Part shown: positions 35,641 through 46,156 of the stretch, piece after piece
Layout of the letters: each line of letters begins with the position of its first letter
Position numbering within the stretch: position 1 is the stretch's first letter
Assembly: GCA_963576475.1 (NCBI GenBank)
Contig: OY754964.1
Location: forward strand, 9,091,986-9,155,985
Length of the DNA stretch: 64,000 nt
Direction of reading: 5' to 3'
From: Molanna angustata
Lineage: Eukaryota > Arthropoda > Insecta > Trichoptera > Molannidae
The notes under the pieces: model-generated
Seen by the model: only the letters and a program-made list of their open reading frames with translations
What the model was told of the DNA's origin: nothing
Database searches by the model: none
Made by a program: the position numbers and the translations under genes

Positions 35641-36379
35641 ACAAATCAAATAATGGATATCCATTTGAAATATCATTTGTTTATAGTGAGTACCTACTGT
35701 TTTCCATGGATTGTACAACCCTACCACAAACAGTTCTATGTCATCAGATGTCGGAAGTGAAGTATGTGCATATGAGAAAAAAGAGGGAATGTCTATTTCA
35801 ACCACCCACTCTATCGTCGTAGTTCTCACCCCTGCCCTTACCTGTCATTACTGTGATTATAGCAACTGCAGTGACTTCGAAAAAAAAACACCGCTTATGA
35901 AACTCCATCAAAATGAAATAACGGGATACCCTAAAATCGTGGGTTCAAGACAATGGCCCACATAAATATAGGTAATAATAAAAGTTGCAAAATATTTTGT
36001 AAATTCCAAATGATAACAATGCTCGACAGTAAGTATTAATGGTAGAAATGGTGGTTCCTAGCTAAGTTTTTAAACAATTAGAGCAAATAGAAAACCCAAA
36101 GGAAAAAAGTAAATTTTTAGTAATCTAAGTTTATGAATTTCAAACTAATTATCATTTCAGTTTTTGTTTTTATTTAAATCAAACAAATATTACAACAGAT
36201 TCTTTGATAGATTAGCATTACATTATTTACCATTTAAGTTTACGGATACTAAAAACTAAAGTATATGCACAGTGTTAACAATTTCAAAAACGATCGATTT
36301 AAAAAAAGTAGGTAATCAAAATGGAGAAGAAGAAAAAGTAGAATAAGGGGGAAAGAAGGCTGTGACAGTCGCAGGCAAA

Positions 36380-36515
36380 CTGAACGAAGCAAATATTACT
36401 TCTTTACAATTTGCTCTCTTTTGCGTTTATTTGTGCTGTGCCTACAAGTTTTAAAGTTCTTCGGACTCTTCCTGTACTATTTATATTATGTTCATTAAGT
36501 TTTCTATAAAGGCAA
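36380..36515 (+). mobile_element. Dispersed repeat shared with 41.5 kb
   Basis: GTGCCTACAAGTTTTAAAGT, TCTTCGGACTCTTCCTGTAC and TGTTCATTAAGTTTTC correspond to the blocks at 41530-41600. Probably a LINE 3' region. Confidence 0.5.
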
Positions 36516-38181
36516 GGGCATATGATAATAGTAAATATATTGATCTAACTACTCAGTTATACATATACACAATATATCCACCTGTGCGAGAATCTCCAAT
36601 TCTCCACTGATTCTTTTCAACTTCTCTGCTGTGAATTGAACATATCATACTGGCTCAGAATTTATAAACGACTCAATCAGTCAATCCTACGATTATAATG
36701 GATCAGAAAGTCTCCATAAAGGATGAACAACTATGCAAAAATATTCGTTTAATGTTGTTTCCTCCTGTTTCGCCAGGTGTCAATCTAACCTAACCTAACC
36801 TTATCTCCTAGCGGAATCTCCCTTGATATTTCAACCGCATTTTATTATTTAATTTACCATCATGTTGTGCAGTTTGACTTATTCATTCCAAAGCATAATC
36901 CTCGACTCTTGGGACCCCAATCAAAATAAGCGAGCGCCTACATAATATTCTCGTTGAGGCCAAACTGCGCGTGGTCACATTATCAGTTATTTTTAAGTAA
37001 ATCAAGCCGAGCCGCTTTCAATCTTATCTAGCTTGTGATCTGGAAAGGGTTGCTTGTCCACAATGCGTGCATAATAATTCTCCTATCACAACACTCGATG
37101 GGTTATGATTTGAATCATAATACCTATTTTTTCTTTCAATTTACCCCCTCCCCTCCAACGAGTGTTATTTACTGCGCTATTAACAATGAAACGTGGGAGA
37201 GATTTCCTAAGAACTTAAGCTTGATTGATCTGAAGGTTTTGTGTGATTTGTTTTTAAGCTAAATGATTTCAATCTAACCAACGAATTATTTGCTCTTCGA
37301 GTGTTTATTTTTTCAGTTTGATTGCGATCTTTTTTAGTGATTTTATTTTTATATATAGAGAATTTGTGCTTTTCTATTTGAGCTACTGTTTTACATCGTA
37401 AAATTTTTTTTTTTGTTAAACCTCCTGAGGTAGTGTTTTTTAAATGTTTTCAAATTCGTGGAGATGGAGATATGTTTATTTATATTATTAAATATTATCT
37501 GTTACCTACTTATTGAAACAAAATATTTACACACTTAATGAACACTTTTAGAATTTGTATAAACCCTTTGAAGCAGAGGCATATAAAATGATATCTATCT
37601 ATTGAAATATAATGAATAATACTCAAAGCCTACCAACTGTATTAATTTTACCGTTATTCAAATTTTATTAAAAAATTATAACCACCTCTACAACCATTTA
37701 TTAAATCGTTAAGACCAAGAGAACGATCCTAGTTACACGTTATAATTAACCTCCTTTGCACTAATTGGTTTAATTTCGAATTTAACCCTTCGTACGTAGC
37801 ACTCCGACTATACTATGTAGGTTCATATTGTTCACCTGGTGACATCATCGTATTGTTGCAGTGGGTTGAATTATAATCATTATTGCTGTCCGCACCCCCA
37901 ATTGACATTTGAATTTGACTTTTGGAATCGTGATCCAAAATCAAAACGCGAAATATATACATAGGTACCTACCTAACGCAATGGTCCTTCTTAAACCCTA
38001 TGGTAAATATGTTCATTTGGTAAATTTATTTATATCTTCGGGGTTGGTGGCGTGGGACCACGAACTAACAATGTTTGACCTCGAAACTAATTACATATTA
38101 TGATGTGTATGTGTACTTATGACAACTAAATTCTAAGAGAGCATTCTTGCTGGAAATACGGGGATGGAGAGCACACGGCAG

Positions 38182-38482
38182 CAGTAGCGGAATTGCTTAT
38201 AGAAGCCGAAAATTTTGGCTTGCCTATGAACATTGTATTAAGAAATTCAAGGACTAATATTTTTAATTTATTTTATTGCAACCATGTAACTAGATTAAAA
38301 ATTGAACCGTTTGTACAGAGATACGATGCTTTACAGGGCCACAAATGTAAATATTATTTTTAAATGTGATTTTAAAAATATTTTTCATGGCCACTGAAAT
38401 GAACAACGATGATAAAAAATTTCGACATTTCCCAATTTTCGTTCAAGGTTTGTCTAGTCCGAAGGTTTTAGGCTCGCCCCTG
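38182..38482 (+). mobile_element. hAT-like MITE, family I, copy 1
   Basis: 301 bp starting CAGTAGCGGAATTGC and ending TCGCCCCTG. It is flanked by 8-mers CACGGCAG and CGCAGCAG that agree at 6 of 8 positions. No coding sequence. Confidence 0.8.
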
Positions 38483-38702
38483 CGCAGCAGATAATTTTAT
38501 TAGAAAAAAATGTGTTAATTATTCTATATTTTTTTAGTAATTTCCTCAAATTCAAACAAAAAAAAGTCAACGGCGTGAATTAACACGAAAACCTGTCATT
38601 TAAATCATATTTATGTCAAAAATGATTGTTCAAATTTTTTTCCATAAATATCTACCAAAATTGAATGTTGAGACGTTAAGGATTTTACTAATAGGAAAAT
38701 GA

Positions 38703-38945
38703 AAATGTTTTTCATCATCGTCGTCGTCATTGGCGCTACAGCCCTGTGTGGGACCTGCATGGTCTCCTCCAGAATCCTTCTCCAACCGTCCCTGTCCTCC
38801 GCCGCTCTCCTCCAGTTAGCTATTCCGATCGCCTTTATGTCGTCTTTCGTGTCATCCAGCCTTCTTAGCTTGGGCCTGCCTCTACTTCTTCTGCCCTCAG
38901 AGATTGGTATTAAGAATCTTTTTGGGGATACGATCATCATTCATC
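38703..38945 (-). pseudogene. LINE ORF2 C-terminal remnant (family H), minus strand
   Basis: The minus-strand frame reads SRGRPKLRRLDDTKDDIKAI then ANWRRAAEDRDGWRRILEE, ending with an imperfect (ATG/ACG) trinucleotide tail at the 3' end. This is the C-terminal tail of an insect LINE polyprotein (R.RGRPKLRWLDDVKDDI...NWR..A.DR..WR). It has the same orientation as the ham-like gene. The hydrophobic plus-strand frame over it is a shadow. Confidence 0.85.
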
Positions 38946-39289
38946 TAGCTGACTGACATGTCCCAACAACTGCAGTTTACGTACTTTTATAACTTGTTCC
39001 TACAACTTTGGGTTCGTCATAATATAATGCCTGTATTTCGTGATTATATCGAATCCTCCAAAATCCGTTATCATTTACTGGGCCAAAAAATTTTTTTAGG
39101 GTTTTCCTTTCAAATATCAAGAGGCCAATCTTTTAACTAATTTATTATTATGTTTGGGATTAAAATTTCCGTAATTTTTATAACTTATGATTAATAATGG
39201 CTATTTTATGAATCCCTAATTATATTTACAGAATTTTTAGCTTTTTACTGCGTAATCGCATAAAGCGACTTTGCATGTGTGTTATTAGA

Positions 39290-39600
39290 GGGACGATCGG
39301 AATTACTGCGACGAATATTCGATACGACAAATTTTGACGTATATTTTACGCGCAATAAAACACCTACATAGTGTAGTGGTCTGTCCATGAATATTTATAC
39401 AAATTGTCTACCCCGGTTGCGTATGACGGACGTCCACGAAAAACTCGTGGCGAAATATATTATGTAGGTTATTTTATAAACGCCATTAGAATAAAAAAGC
39501 GACACACGCTCCAACCGGAAGTGAAAATCGCCCGACGTTGCGGAAGTTGCCATCGGATGGATAAAGTTTCCCCTATATTCGAGTAGGTATACCAACCAAC
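39290..39600. other. CpG-rich island inside the large intron
   Basis: About 300 bp with many CG dinucleotides (TTTACGCGCAATAAAAC, CCGGTTGCGTATGACGGACG, CGCCCGACGTTGCGGAAG) in otherwise CpG-poor AT-rich intron. It contains a short hairpin CCACGAAAAACTCGTGG. There are two short overlapping open frames on opposite strands but no recognisable protein. It might be an enhancer, an unrecognised exon or an old transposon. Confidence 0.4.
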
Positions 39601-40017
39601 TATCAAAATCAGTAAAGACCAAGGGTCAACTGCACATATGGATAATTACACCGTTATATAATTAACGTAGGTACCTACTTACGTAGATGAACAGGTATCT
39701 TATCGTCATAGAAAAAAATGTTATTATAAGAAAAATTAATGTTGCGATGATGAAAGTAATAGGTATTTTTCACAAATATGCTGACAAATATCTTTCAAGA
39801 ATAAATGTATTCGATAAAAACAGATAAGGTAAAGGCAGAGAAAATGGAGCAGGCATCTCAAAGAAACATGTGGTAAAACAATTTTATATACCTAATAGGA
39901 TAGAATCACAAATATACGGAGAGGAAATACATACATATCATTCACATAGAATGTCAATTGATAACTTAATTAGTAATTGACATTGTAAATAAATAAATAT
40001 AGATATGTAAGTAATTG

Positions 40018-40390
40018 GATATTTTTATAATTGCATATAGGTACGCAAACATTGTATTTTTTCCTTGTTATTATCTAAAAACCAATTTCTCAATAGATGG
40101 CGTTACAAAAAGGTTTCTTCGTCACTTCATAGATGGCAACGTTGTTTTTTCAGCTTATTTTCAAACTAACTAATTTTCGTGATTAAATATATAGAACTTT
40201 CAAAAAAAGATATTGATAGGGAACTCAATATAGGAATGCATAATTGATGAACGTTGCCCAAGCCCAAAAAGTGATCACGTAAACGAGCCGGCGACAGGTC
40301 GTAAGCCCTGTAGGTGCCTTGAGTTCATGGTTCTCTCGTAATATTCCATCTCCTTCTCTATTGAGATGTTAAAATTTGTTAAAAATTTTA
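40018..40390 (+). mobile_element. Dispersed repeat family A, copy 2
   Basis: It has the same order of blocks as copy 1 (GCATATAGG...CGCAAACATTG, CAATAGATGGCG, GTGATCACGTAAAC, CCCTGTAGGTGCC, TCTATTGAGAT). It directly abuts the long hairpin element at 40391. Confidence 0.75.
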
Positions 40391-40706
40391 ATTAACATTA
40401 AAAATAATAAAACGTTTATAACTTAATTCCACTGTTTATTTAGAATACAACCTACAACCGGTTTCGTGCTAAGCACATTTTCAAGTAGTGGTTTCATTTG
40501 AAACCACTTTCATCCGGTTTCCGGTCACAAACCGGTTTCATTTGATAGAGTGCTTAGCAGGAAACCGGTTTCGTGCTAAGCACATTTTCAAGTACTGCTA
40601 AGCACATCCGGTTTCATTCGAAAATGTGCCTAGCACGAAACCGGTTGTAGTCTAAATAAACAGAGGAATTAAGTTATAAACGTTTTTTTTTATTTTTAAT
40701 GTTTAT
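40391..40706. mobile_element. Long hairpin element with CCGGTTTCGTGCTAAGCAC repeats
   Basis: Arms of roughly 90 bp (AAACGTTTATAACTTAATTC ... and its inverse ending at about 40706) are nearly complementary. The centre holds repeated AACCGGTTTCGTGCTAAGCA and ATTTTCAAGTA blocks in both orientations. It is palindromic throughout, with no coding potential. Confidence 0.88.
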
Positions 40707-41066
40707 TAAACATTTTAAGAAATTTTAATGGAATTCCATCAAGAACTTTCTATCAATAAATTAAATCTAATTAAAATTTGTCATAATAGGTATAATATGT
40801 AACAATGAAACGATGGCAACGTTTGACAAAACCAATCGAAATCGAAAATTTCGAAACCAATCACGCAAAGCATAACCTCAATAGTTAAGTAGGATAACGT
40901 GAATTAAGTTGATGGCCGTTAATGATGTGAAAAATTCATAAAGCTATCAAGAATATTTTTACAGATATTGATAAGTATATTATTCTTATAAGAAAGAAGT
41001 ATTCTCGTAAAATATTTTTTTAAACAAAGTTGTGTAAATTTGATGAATAAATAATTTTGAACTCAC

Positions 41067-41190
41067 CTGCATCCCTTTCGTGTCTGTCATCTTGTGGTGC
41101 CTGCAACAGCTCCTGCAGTAACAATGGTTCTCTTGGACCAAGAACCAGTTCTCCGCCAGTTGGAATATCCCTTGAAACGCAGTACCATAA
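41067..41190 (-). CDS. ham: Internal exon, second half of the PR/SET domain (hamlet/PRDM3-16-like)
   Basis: This 124-bp exon follows the previous one after an intron of 1,095 bp. It starts in phase 0 after a TTTCCAG acceptor and ends one base into a codon before a GTGAGT donor. It encodes 41 residues starting LWYCVSRDIPTGGELVLGPR. This matches the end of PR domains, where an aromatic strand is followed by (K/R)DI..G.EL. In PRDM16 the equivalent segment is followed by a short linker to the first zinc finger; here a Leu-rich then charged linker (residues about 22-41) follows. The strong donor, the exact phase match and the domain order make this secure as coding. Assignment to hamlet rather than another PRDM gene rests on the next exon. 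Confidence 0.88.
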
Positions 41191-41286
41191 CTGGAAACCA
41201 ATATCAAATTACGTTGTTATAAGTATGAACAGTGATACAGGTACTTTGATTAAGTATGTATTATTTTACCCACAAATCAAATAAAA

Positions 41287-41865
41287 TTGAACGGTACAAT
41301 GCCAAAATGGGAATGCACTAACTTCTCCGTGTCAACTTTCCGACGACAACTCTACGACGATGTCCCAGGGAATTTCTTTGGACCCACTGGACATGCGGAC
41401 CTTGTAACCACGAAGAGCAACTTTAGGGCTTTCAAGAGTTTCTGTCTTAAATTCGGTGCACTCTTATCTTCACTATTAGTGAACAATGAGCCTGTTGTTT
41501 CCACAAGATTAGCTGTCTTTGGCACATTAAATGCAGTGTCTGCAAGGTTTTAGAGTTCTCCGGACTCTTTATACCTATGTTCTTTATGTGTTCTTTCAGA
41601 GTTTTGCAAGGGGCCGTTATTAGTCCACATAAGCAGAACGGGTGGTGGTGGGGGATATTTATATTTAACTGAATCTATATTTTATGTTTTTATATTTCAT
41701 CAATGTCTATATTTTTATTTGATTTTATGTTTTTATATTTCATCAATGTCTATATTTTTATTTGTTTCTATATTTCATCTTTGTATGTAATTAATTATTG
41801 TAAGTGTATATTGTAACAAGTAAATGGCTTATGCCGTATATTTTGTAAATAAATAAATATTTAGA
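41287..41865 (+). mobile_element. Degenerate transposon fragment with A-rich end
   Basis: It contains a segment shared with 36.4 kb (GCAAGGTTTTAGAGTTCTCC, GGACTCTTTATACC), a 43-bp tandem duplication (41681-41766), and an end with TTTTGTAAATAAATAAAT that looks like a LINE 3' UTR with polyadenylation signal. On the minus strand a stretch reads SPKVALRGYKVRMSSGSKEI and WDIVVELSS, which looks coding-like but is unassigned. It lies inside the short intron of the ham-like gene. Confidence 0.5.
41681..41766 (+). repeat. Tandem duplication, 43-bp unit
   Basis: TTTATGTTTTTATATTTCAT, then CAATGTCTATATTTTTATTT, occurs twice head to tail, with a further partial unit after it. Confidence 0.85.
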
Positions 41866-41877
41866 AAATCTTTTACC

Positions 41878-41957
41878 GTGTGTGCAAAAGAAAGGGAGTT
41901 TGGCGCTCGGTTCTCTCTGCTTACTACGTAAGGGACTTGGCGTGATGGTTTGTAGGT
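41878..41957 (+). mobile_element. LINE family F, 3' tail only
   Basis: GGCGCTCGGTTCTCTCTGCT, TACGTAAGGGACTTGGCGTG and ATGGTTTGTA match the family F 3' end. Confidence 0.75.
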
Positions 41958-42285
41958 TCAATATTTCTCATAATATACCAACCAACATAACATGTATTTT
42001 ATCCACATTTTTTAACAGATATCTAGACCAAAAAACTCCAACCAAAACAAGAGATCTACATATATTAAAATTAGTAGGTTCCTTATTGAAAATGAATAGG
42101 TAGGTACCTACTTTTTTATTACAATCAAATAGACTCAATGCCGTCCATCTTTGATTAATAGTCACTTTATTTTCATTGTCAACATTTTTTACTCACAGAT
42201 ATGCTGATGTGGTAGGTAAGTTAGGTATGTGGCATTCATCGATACGTATGCAAATTAACAGAAAAGTAAATGAATGATATTTCAC

Positions 42286-42414
42286 CTGTCCGGCCAATAG
42301 AAAATGCTGCAGGTTGACCTCATGACTGTGATTGGTCGATCTGACGAACTTCAGCCAATTGGAAGGTTCGTGAGAAGCGTCAAGCCACCCGCGAACACCG
42401 GTACTAGCTATCAC
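42286..42414 (-). CDS. ham: Internal exon, first recognised half of a PR/SET domain (hamlet/PRDM3-16-like)
   Basis: This 129-bp exon (43 codons) reads from codon phase 0 to phase 0. The other two frames contain stops near the start. It is bounded by an acceptor (TTTTTCAG) and a GTGAAA donor. It encodes the middle of a PR domain, with WLDASHEPSNWLKFVRS resembling the NWL+Y/F+R segment of PRDM proteins. PRDM3/16 proteins are nuclear zinc-finger transcription and chromatin regulators; Drosophila Hamlet controls neuronal fate. The preceding exon, which should carry the first PR strands, was not found within the next 21 kb. The joined reading frame with the next two exons supports a real gene rather than chance. 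The exact family name is an inference from the downstream finger. It has no stop codons or frameshifts. Confidence 0.85.
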
Positions 42415-42791
42415 CTGAAAAATTAATTATATTTTAATGGCACACCTGATCAATATTGTAGACATGTCTTAGTTTTATATATAACTATCATAACCTTTGC
42501 TAGAAATTAGTGGTGAATAATAATTATTCTTCCATAAAAACGAATTAATCACCGGTCAATTTTTTTCTGAAACTTGTTTGAATTATTTTTTCAATGAGCA
42601 TCCCGATTTTGCTGTATATTTTTATTTATTTTAAAACAGTTAAACATAAGAAAATATTTTTTACGCTTAAATGTAATCACGATATTTGGCAGTGCGAGCT
42701 CTCTTGTACATTACAATCAAATACCTGTTAGTTATAATATTTTTTTTTACATTTTTTTTTGTTCATACAGATACCAACTATATATACATTG

Positions 42792-42845
42792 TAGGTATGC
42801 TAGCGGGCTTTTGGACGTTTGCCAATTACTTCCAACCAATCAGAT
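42792..42845 (-). mobile_element. LINE family E, 3' end only (copy 5)
   Basis: GCTAGCGGGCTTTTGGACGT, then TTGCCAATTACTTCCAACCA, corresponds to the LINE E 3' UTR. Confidence 0.55.
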
Positions 42846-43225
42846 AAAATGTATGTAAATTATCATTTTTTGAACCTACTGCCAAAAAACTGCTTACAAT
42901 TTACGATATTACAAAACTTATGAACTTTTTTAAAAGTGTGTTATTTTAATCAATTGATTTCATTGTTTTGTTTGACAGAAAGATTAAATGGTTTATATTA
43001 AATTGTTAATTTGTCGATTTTTTGGTACAAATAATCCAATAGGATGCAATGGCTTGAAAATAAAAAAAAATTTAATGATTTTTGTGTAAGAAAAATAGAA
43101 TATGTATTATAATACTTTTTAGCACTAGCTAATAAGTAACAGACATAATATAATGTAGTTAGGTATATTGGTAAAATATGCTATTCAATATAAAAAAAAT
43201 AAAGATATCGAGATATAAAAATGGT

Positions 43226-43296
43226 TGCATCGGCCGGGAATCGAACCCGGGCCGCCCGCGTGGCAGGCGAGCATTCTACCACTGAACCACCGATGC
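43226..43296 (-). tRNA. tRNA-Gly (anticodon GCC)
   Basis: This 71-nt sequence reads as a complete cloverleaf on the minus strand: acceptor GCATCGG paired with CCGATGC, A-box TGGTTCAGTGG, anticodon loop CTGCCAC (GCC at 43262-43264), B-box GGTTCGATTCC and discriminator A, with no encoded CCA. Five T residues follow the 3' end within a few bases (43217-43221 on the plus strand), giving a pol III terminator. It matches the highly conserved animal tRNA-Gly-GCC almost throughout. It is in the same orientation as the ham-like gene, about 0.8 kb upstream of its first recognised exon. All stems look intact, so it is probably functional rather than a SINE head. Confidence 0.97.
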
Positions 43297-44439
43297 TTAC
43301 GATCTCCCTGCCTTATAAATTGTATATAAAATAATATCACATTGAAATAATAAATTTATAATTTTTATCAATGAATTATAAAAAAAATTTCTTAAATAAA
43401 TAAAATATTTTAATTAGCATATTTCCCCCGGTCCACAATTAATATTACAATCGCTGAATAATATTTAAACTTATAAAATATTCTGCCATCTACCGAACAC
43501 CTTCAACACTAAAGACACAAGTTAACCGTAACGAAAGAAACGGCACCAACTGCTTGATTTTTTTAATTGTATACAAAAATTTCCATAGATGGCAGTACAC
43601 TGACAATATTTTCTGTTTAAATAAAAAATAACCACATTTTCGATTAGTATGTTTTACATTAGTCAAATATGAATTACTTAGTCATGTAATATTAAATTTC
43701 ATAATCTATTGAATAAAATAATCATAATTCACCTAATGAATTCATTGGATCAAATGTTCCGTTAAAATAATATATTTTTATTACGTAAATAAAATTAATG
43801 AAGTACAGATTTTTTTTTAACAATTTATTTGTGTAATTTTTTTTGGCGAATCGTATATTTTTTTGTAAGTTAGTAGGTAAAAAAAAATATATTGTATTGT
43901 AAAACTATAAAAAACTAAGTAGGTATTGTAAAACTATAATAGCAATTCAGTCCAAAACAATGATGGTGACTATTAGGTACCTACTTCTAAGTAGTTATTA
44001 CTTGATTAAATGAAAACCATTTAATAATTATGTAGAATACCTTAATAATTTTTATACATAATATATTAGTGGAGTGTTTAACATAACCACAACCCACATA
44101 CACGGCTTTTATCAATATTCTTTGTCAAATTCTTCTGCACAGTTTAGTGAATTTTTAAACCTGATACTCTTGTATTACCTATTCATATGTATACTTAGTT
44201 GAAAACATTCTGAATACACCGGATATATATTTGCAACCACAATAAATTTCTTTTGCCTTTCAAGTGTATCAACGCATGCAAAAATTCATTGAACGTACAA
44301 ATATCTACTTACACATCGGATCTTATTTTAGCATCTTCCAATACATAATAGATATTATGTAAGTAAAAATATGTTAAGGTAGCATTCAAAGATGATGAAA
44401 ATAATAAAAAAAACCTTTTAGTTAAGTATAGCTCATTTG

Positions 44440-44732
44440 CAGTAGCGGAATTGCTTATAGAAGTCGAAAATCTTGGCTTGTCTATGAATATTATCTTAAG
44501 AAATTCGAGAACTAATATTTATTTATTTGTTTTATTGCAACCATACTACAAGATTAAAAATTAAACCGTTTGTTGATGCGATGCTTTACAGGGCCACAAA
44601 TGTAAATATTAGTTTGGAATGTGATTTTAAAAATATTTTTCATGGTCACTGAAATGAACAATTATGCTAAAAAAACATTTCCCAATTTTCTTCCAGGCTT
44701 TGGCTAGTCCGAAGGTTCTATTCTCGCCCCTG
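44440..44732 (+). mobile_element. hAT-like MITE, family I, copy 2
   Basis: 293 bp starting CAGTAGCGGAATTGC and ending TCGCCCCTG, flanked by a perfect 8-bp duplication CTCATTTG (44432-44439 and 44733-44740). Imperfect terminal inverted repeat CAG..GCG. The 8-bp duplication and CAG ends are typical of hAT elements. Confidence 0.88.
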
Positions 44733-46156
44733 CTCATTTGTGAGTTAAACATAAAAGATTAACCGTCTTAATTATAAACGTAAACTATCTATAGTAGGTA
44801 CCTACCTGGTAATTAACGAAAAAGTGTACTTATATGTAAACCGTGACTATCTTTTTTAATAGACAAGTTAGAACAGGTCAAGAGGTTGTTTAACGCTTGA
44901 CTAACGCGTCATACCAAATATTTCAAAATGTCGGATCGTTCACATATGTTCCGACGCATATTTGAGATTGACAAAAAATTCTATCTTTTTAACGTTTTTC
45001 CTTGTTGTTCTTCAACGCAATCGTGTTTAAATTGACTCAACACAGCACAACGCGGTGTTTGTTTTCATTTTTCGATGCCAGTTATCCAAAGATTACATGC
45101 ATTTATCTATTTTTTGACATCTGTGAAACCAATGCGGCCATAATATGGAAAAAATAAATGAGGGTGTTCGTAAACAATTCGGTGTACCTACTAGTTAGTC
45201 ACATCTTAGTACCTATACGTTTATGAGTAGGTAAGTTTTTTTTAATACCGATCGTCGTGATTATCTAGTTGCGCGTTTAGGAAGCTTTTAACGATATCTA
45301 ATAAGTAAGACCGTTAAGTTTTAATAAAAAACGCTTCAAAAATATATCTACTATGTAAAGTCGATTTTGCTGTTATTCAAATAATTATGTACTTAAATAT
45401 TTTGAAAGTCCGATATGCATCGATGTAACTGTTACAATAGCATATCTATTGGTAGATGAAAAAAAATCAATGGAAATTTATGCCGCCTTTATGCCTGGTC
45501 ATAACAATCCCTACCACATTTAACGAGATACGCCACTGAATTCACACTTCTCTTTAAATCTTAATACCATCTACCTACTAATAGTAGGGTGTAAATTTAA
45601 TCCTTTGCATCATGTCCCAACAATATTTTGCTTTTTACATATCATCATAATATAATAATGCATATATTCATAATATGCGATTTAAATATGCGAAAGGGAT
45701 TATTTTTATTTTGATTCGGTCAATTTCTCACCCTTTCATTTGTCAGATAGATTGTACATATATCTGATTATACATATATAGATATTTTATCAACCGTTCT
45801 TTTATCAATGTGTTATATTGATATTTTATTTATTTACGGTAAACCATCAGTTATTATACAATACAAAACAAAATTCATATTACTACACTGAATATTAGAC
45901 AAAGTAACCAATTACAGCTTTTTAATTATAAAAAAACAAAAATGAATCATACTAACAAAGAAAAATAAAACACTATTCGTGATATATACCTAGTGGTTAC
46001 TGACTATATATTTAAAAAAAAAATCTACACCCTTAAAGTTAACTTCACAACTTATTTTTTTTTATTAGATACTTGCATTAAAACAAATGCTATAGCATAC
46101 AAATTTATTAGATGCTATCAAAATGACTTCTGAGATTTCTATTTATTTCTATTTAT

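Larger units (their letters stand above)
34230..38170. other. Intron with minor features only
   Basis: Apart from the 40-bp tandem repeat (35521-35640) and the repeat at 36380-36515, I see AT-rich sequence. A (TTTTA)n run at 34700-34730, followed by AAACAAATATTACAGCAAATTC-like sequence, resembles the block at 36165-36210 and may be a reversed LINE tail. 35150-35280 carries several GCGTCA/TGACGC words. Confidence 0.45.
9910..41066 (-). other. Large intron of the ham-like gene (about 31.2 kb)
   Basis: It is inferred between the GTGAGT donor at 41061-41066 and the acceptor AG at 9910-9911. Long introns are usual in hamlet-type developmental genes. It contains the BEL/Pao retrotransposon, several LINE and SINE fragments, a hAT-like MITE, hairpin elements and a CpG-rich island. 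No other host exon was recognised inside it. Confidence 0.72.
41191..42285 (-). other. Intron between the two PR-domain exons (1,095 bp)
   Basis: It is bounded by GTGAAA (donor, 42280-42285) and TTTCCAG (acceptor). It holds degenerate transposon-like sequence at 41287-41865, including a 43-bp tandem repeat, and a LINE 3' tail at 41878-41957. Confidence 0.8.
42846..46156. other. Upstream intron around the tRNA gene
   Basis: Outside the tRNA-Gly and the hAT-like MITE this is AT-rich with no coding frames. 45825-45910 (ATTTATTTACGGTAAACC...) resembles a reversed LINE 3' UTR but was not matched to a copy. Confidence 0.5.

Noticed and set aside
38699..38956. Hydrophobic 85-codon plus-strand frame resembling a membrane protein
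   Set aside because: It is the reverse-strand shadow of the LINE C-terminal remnant.
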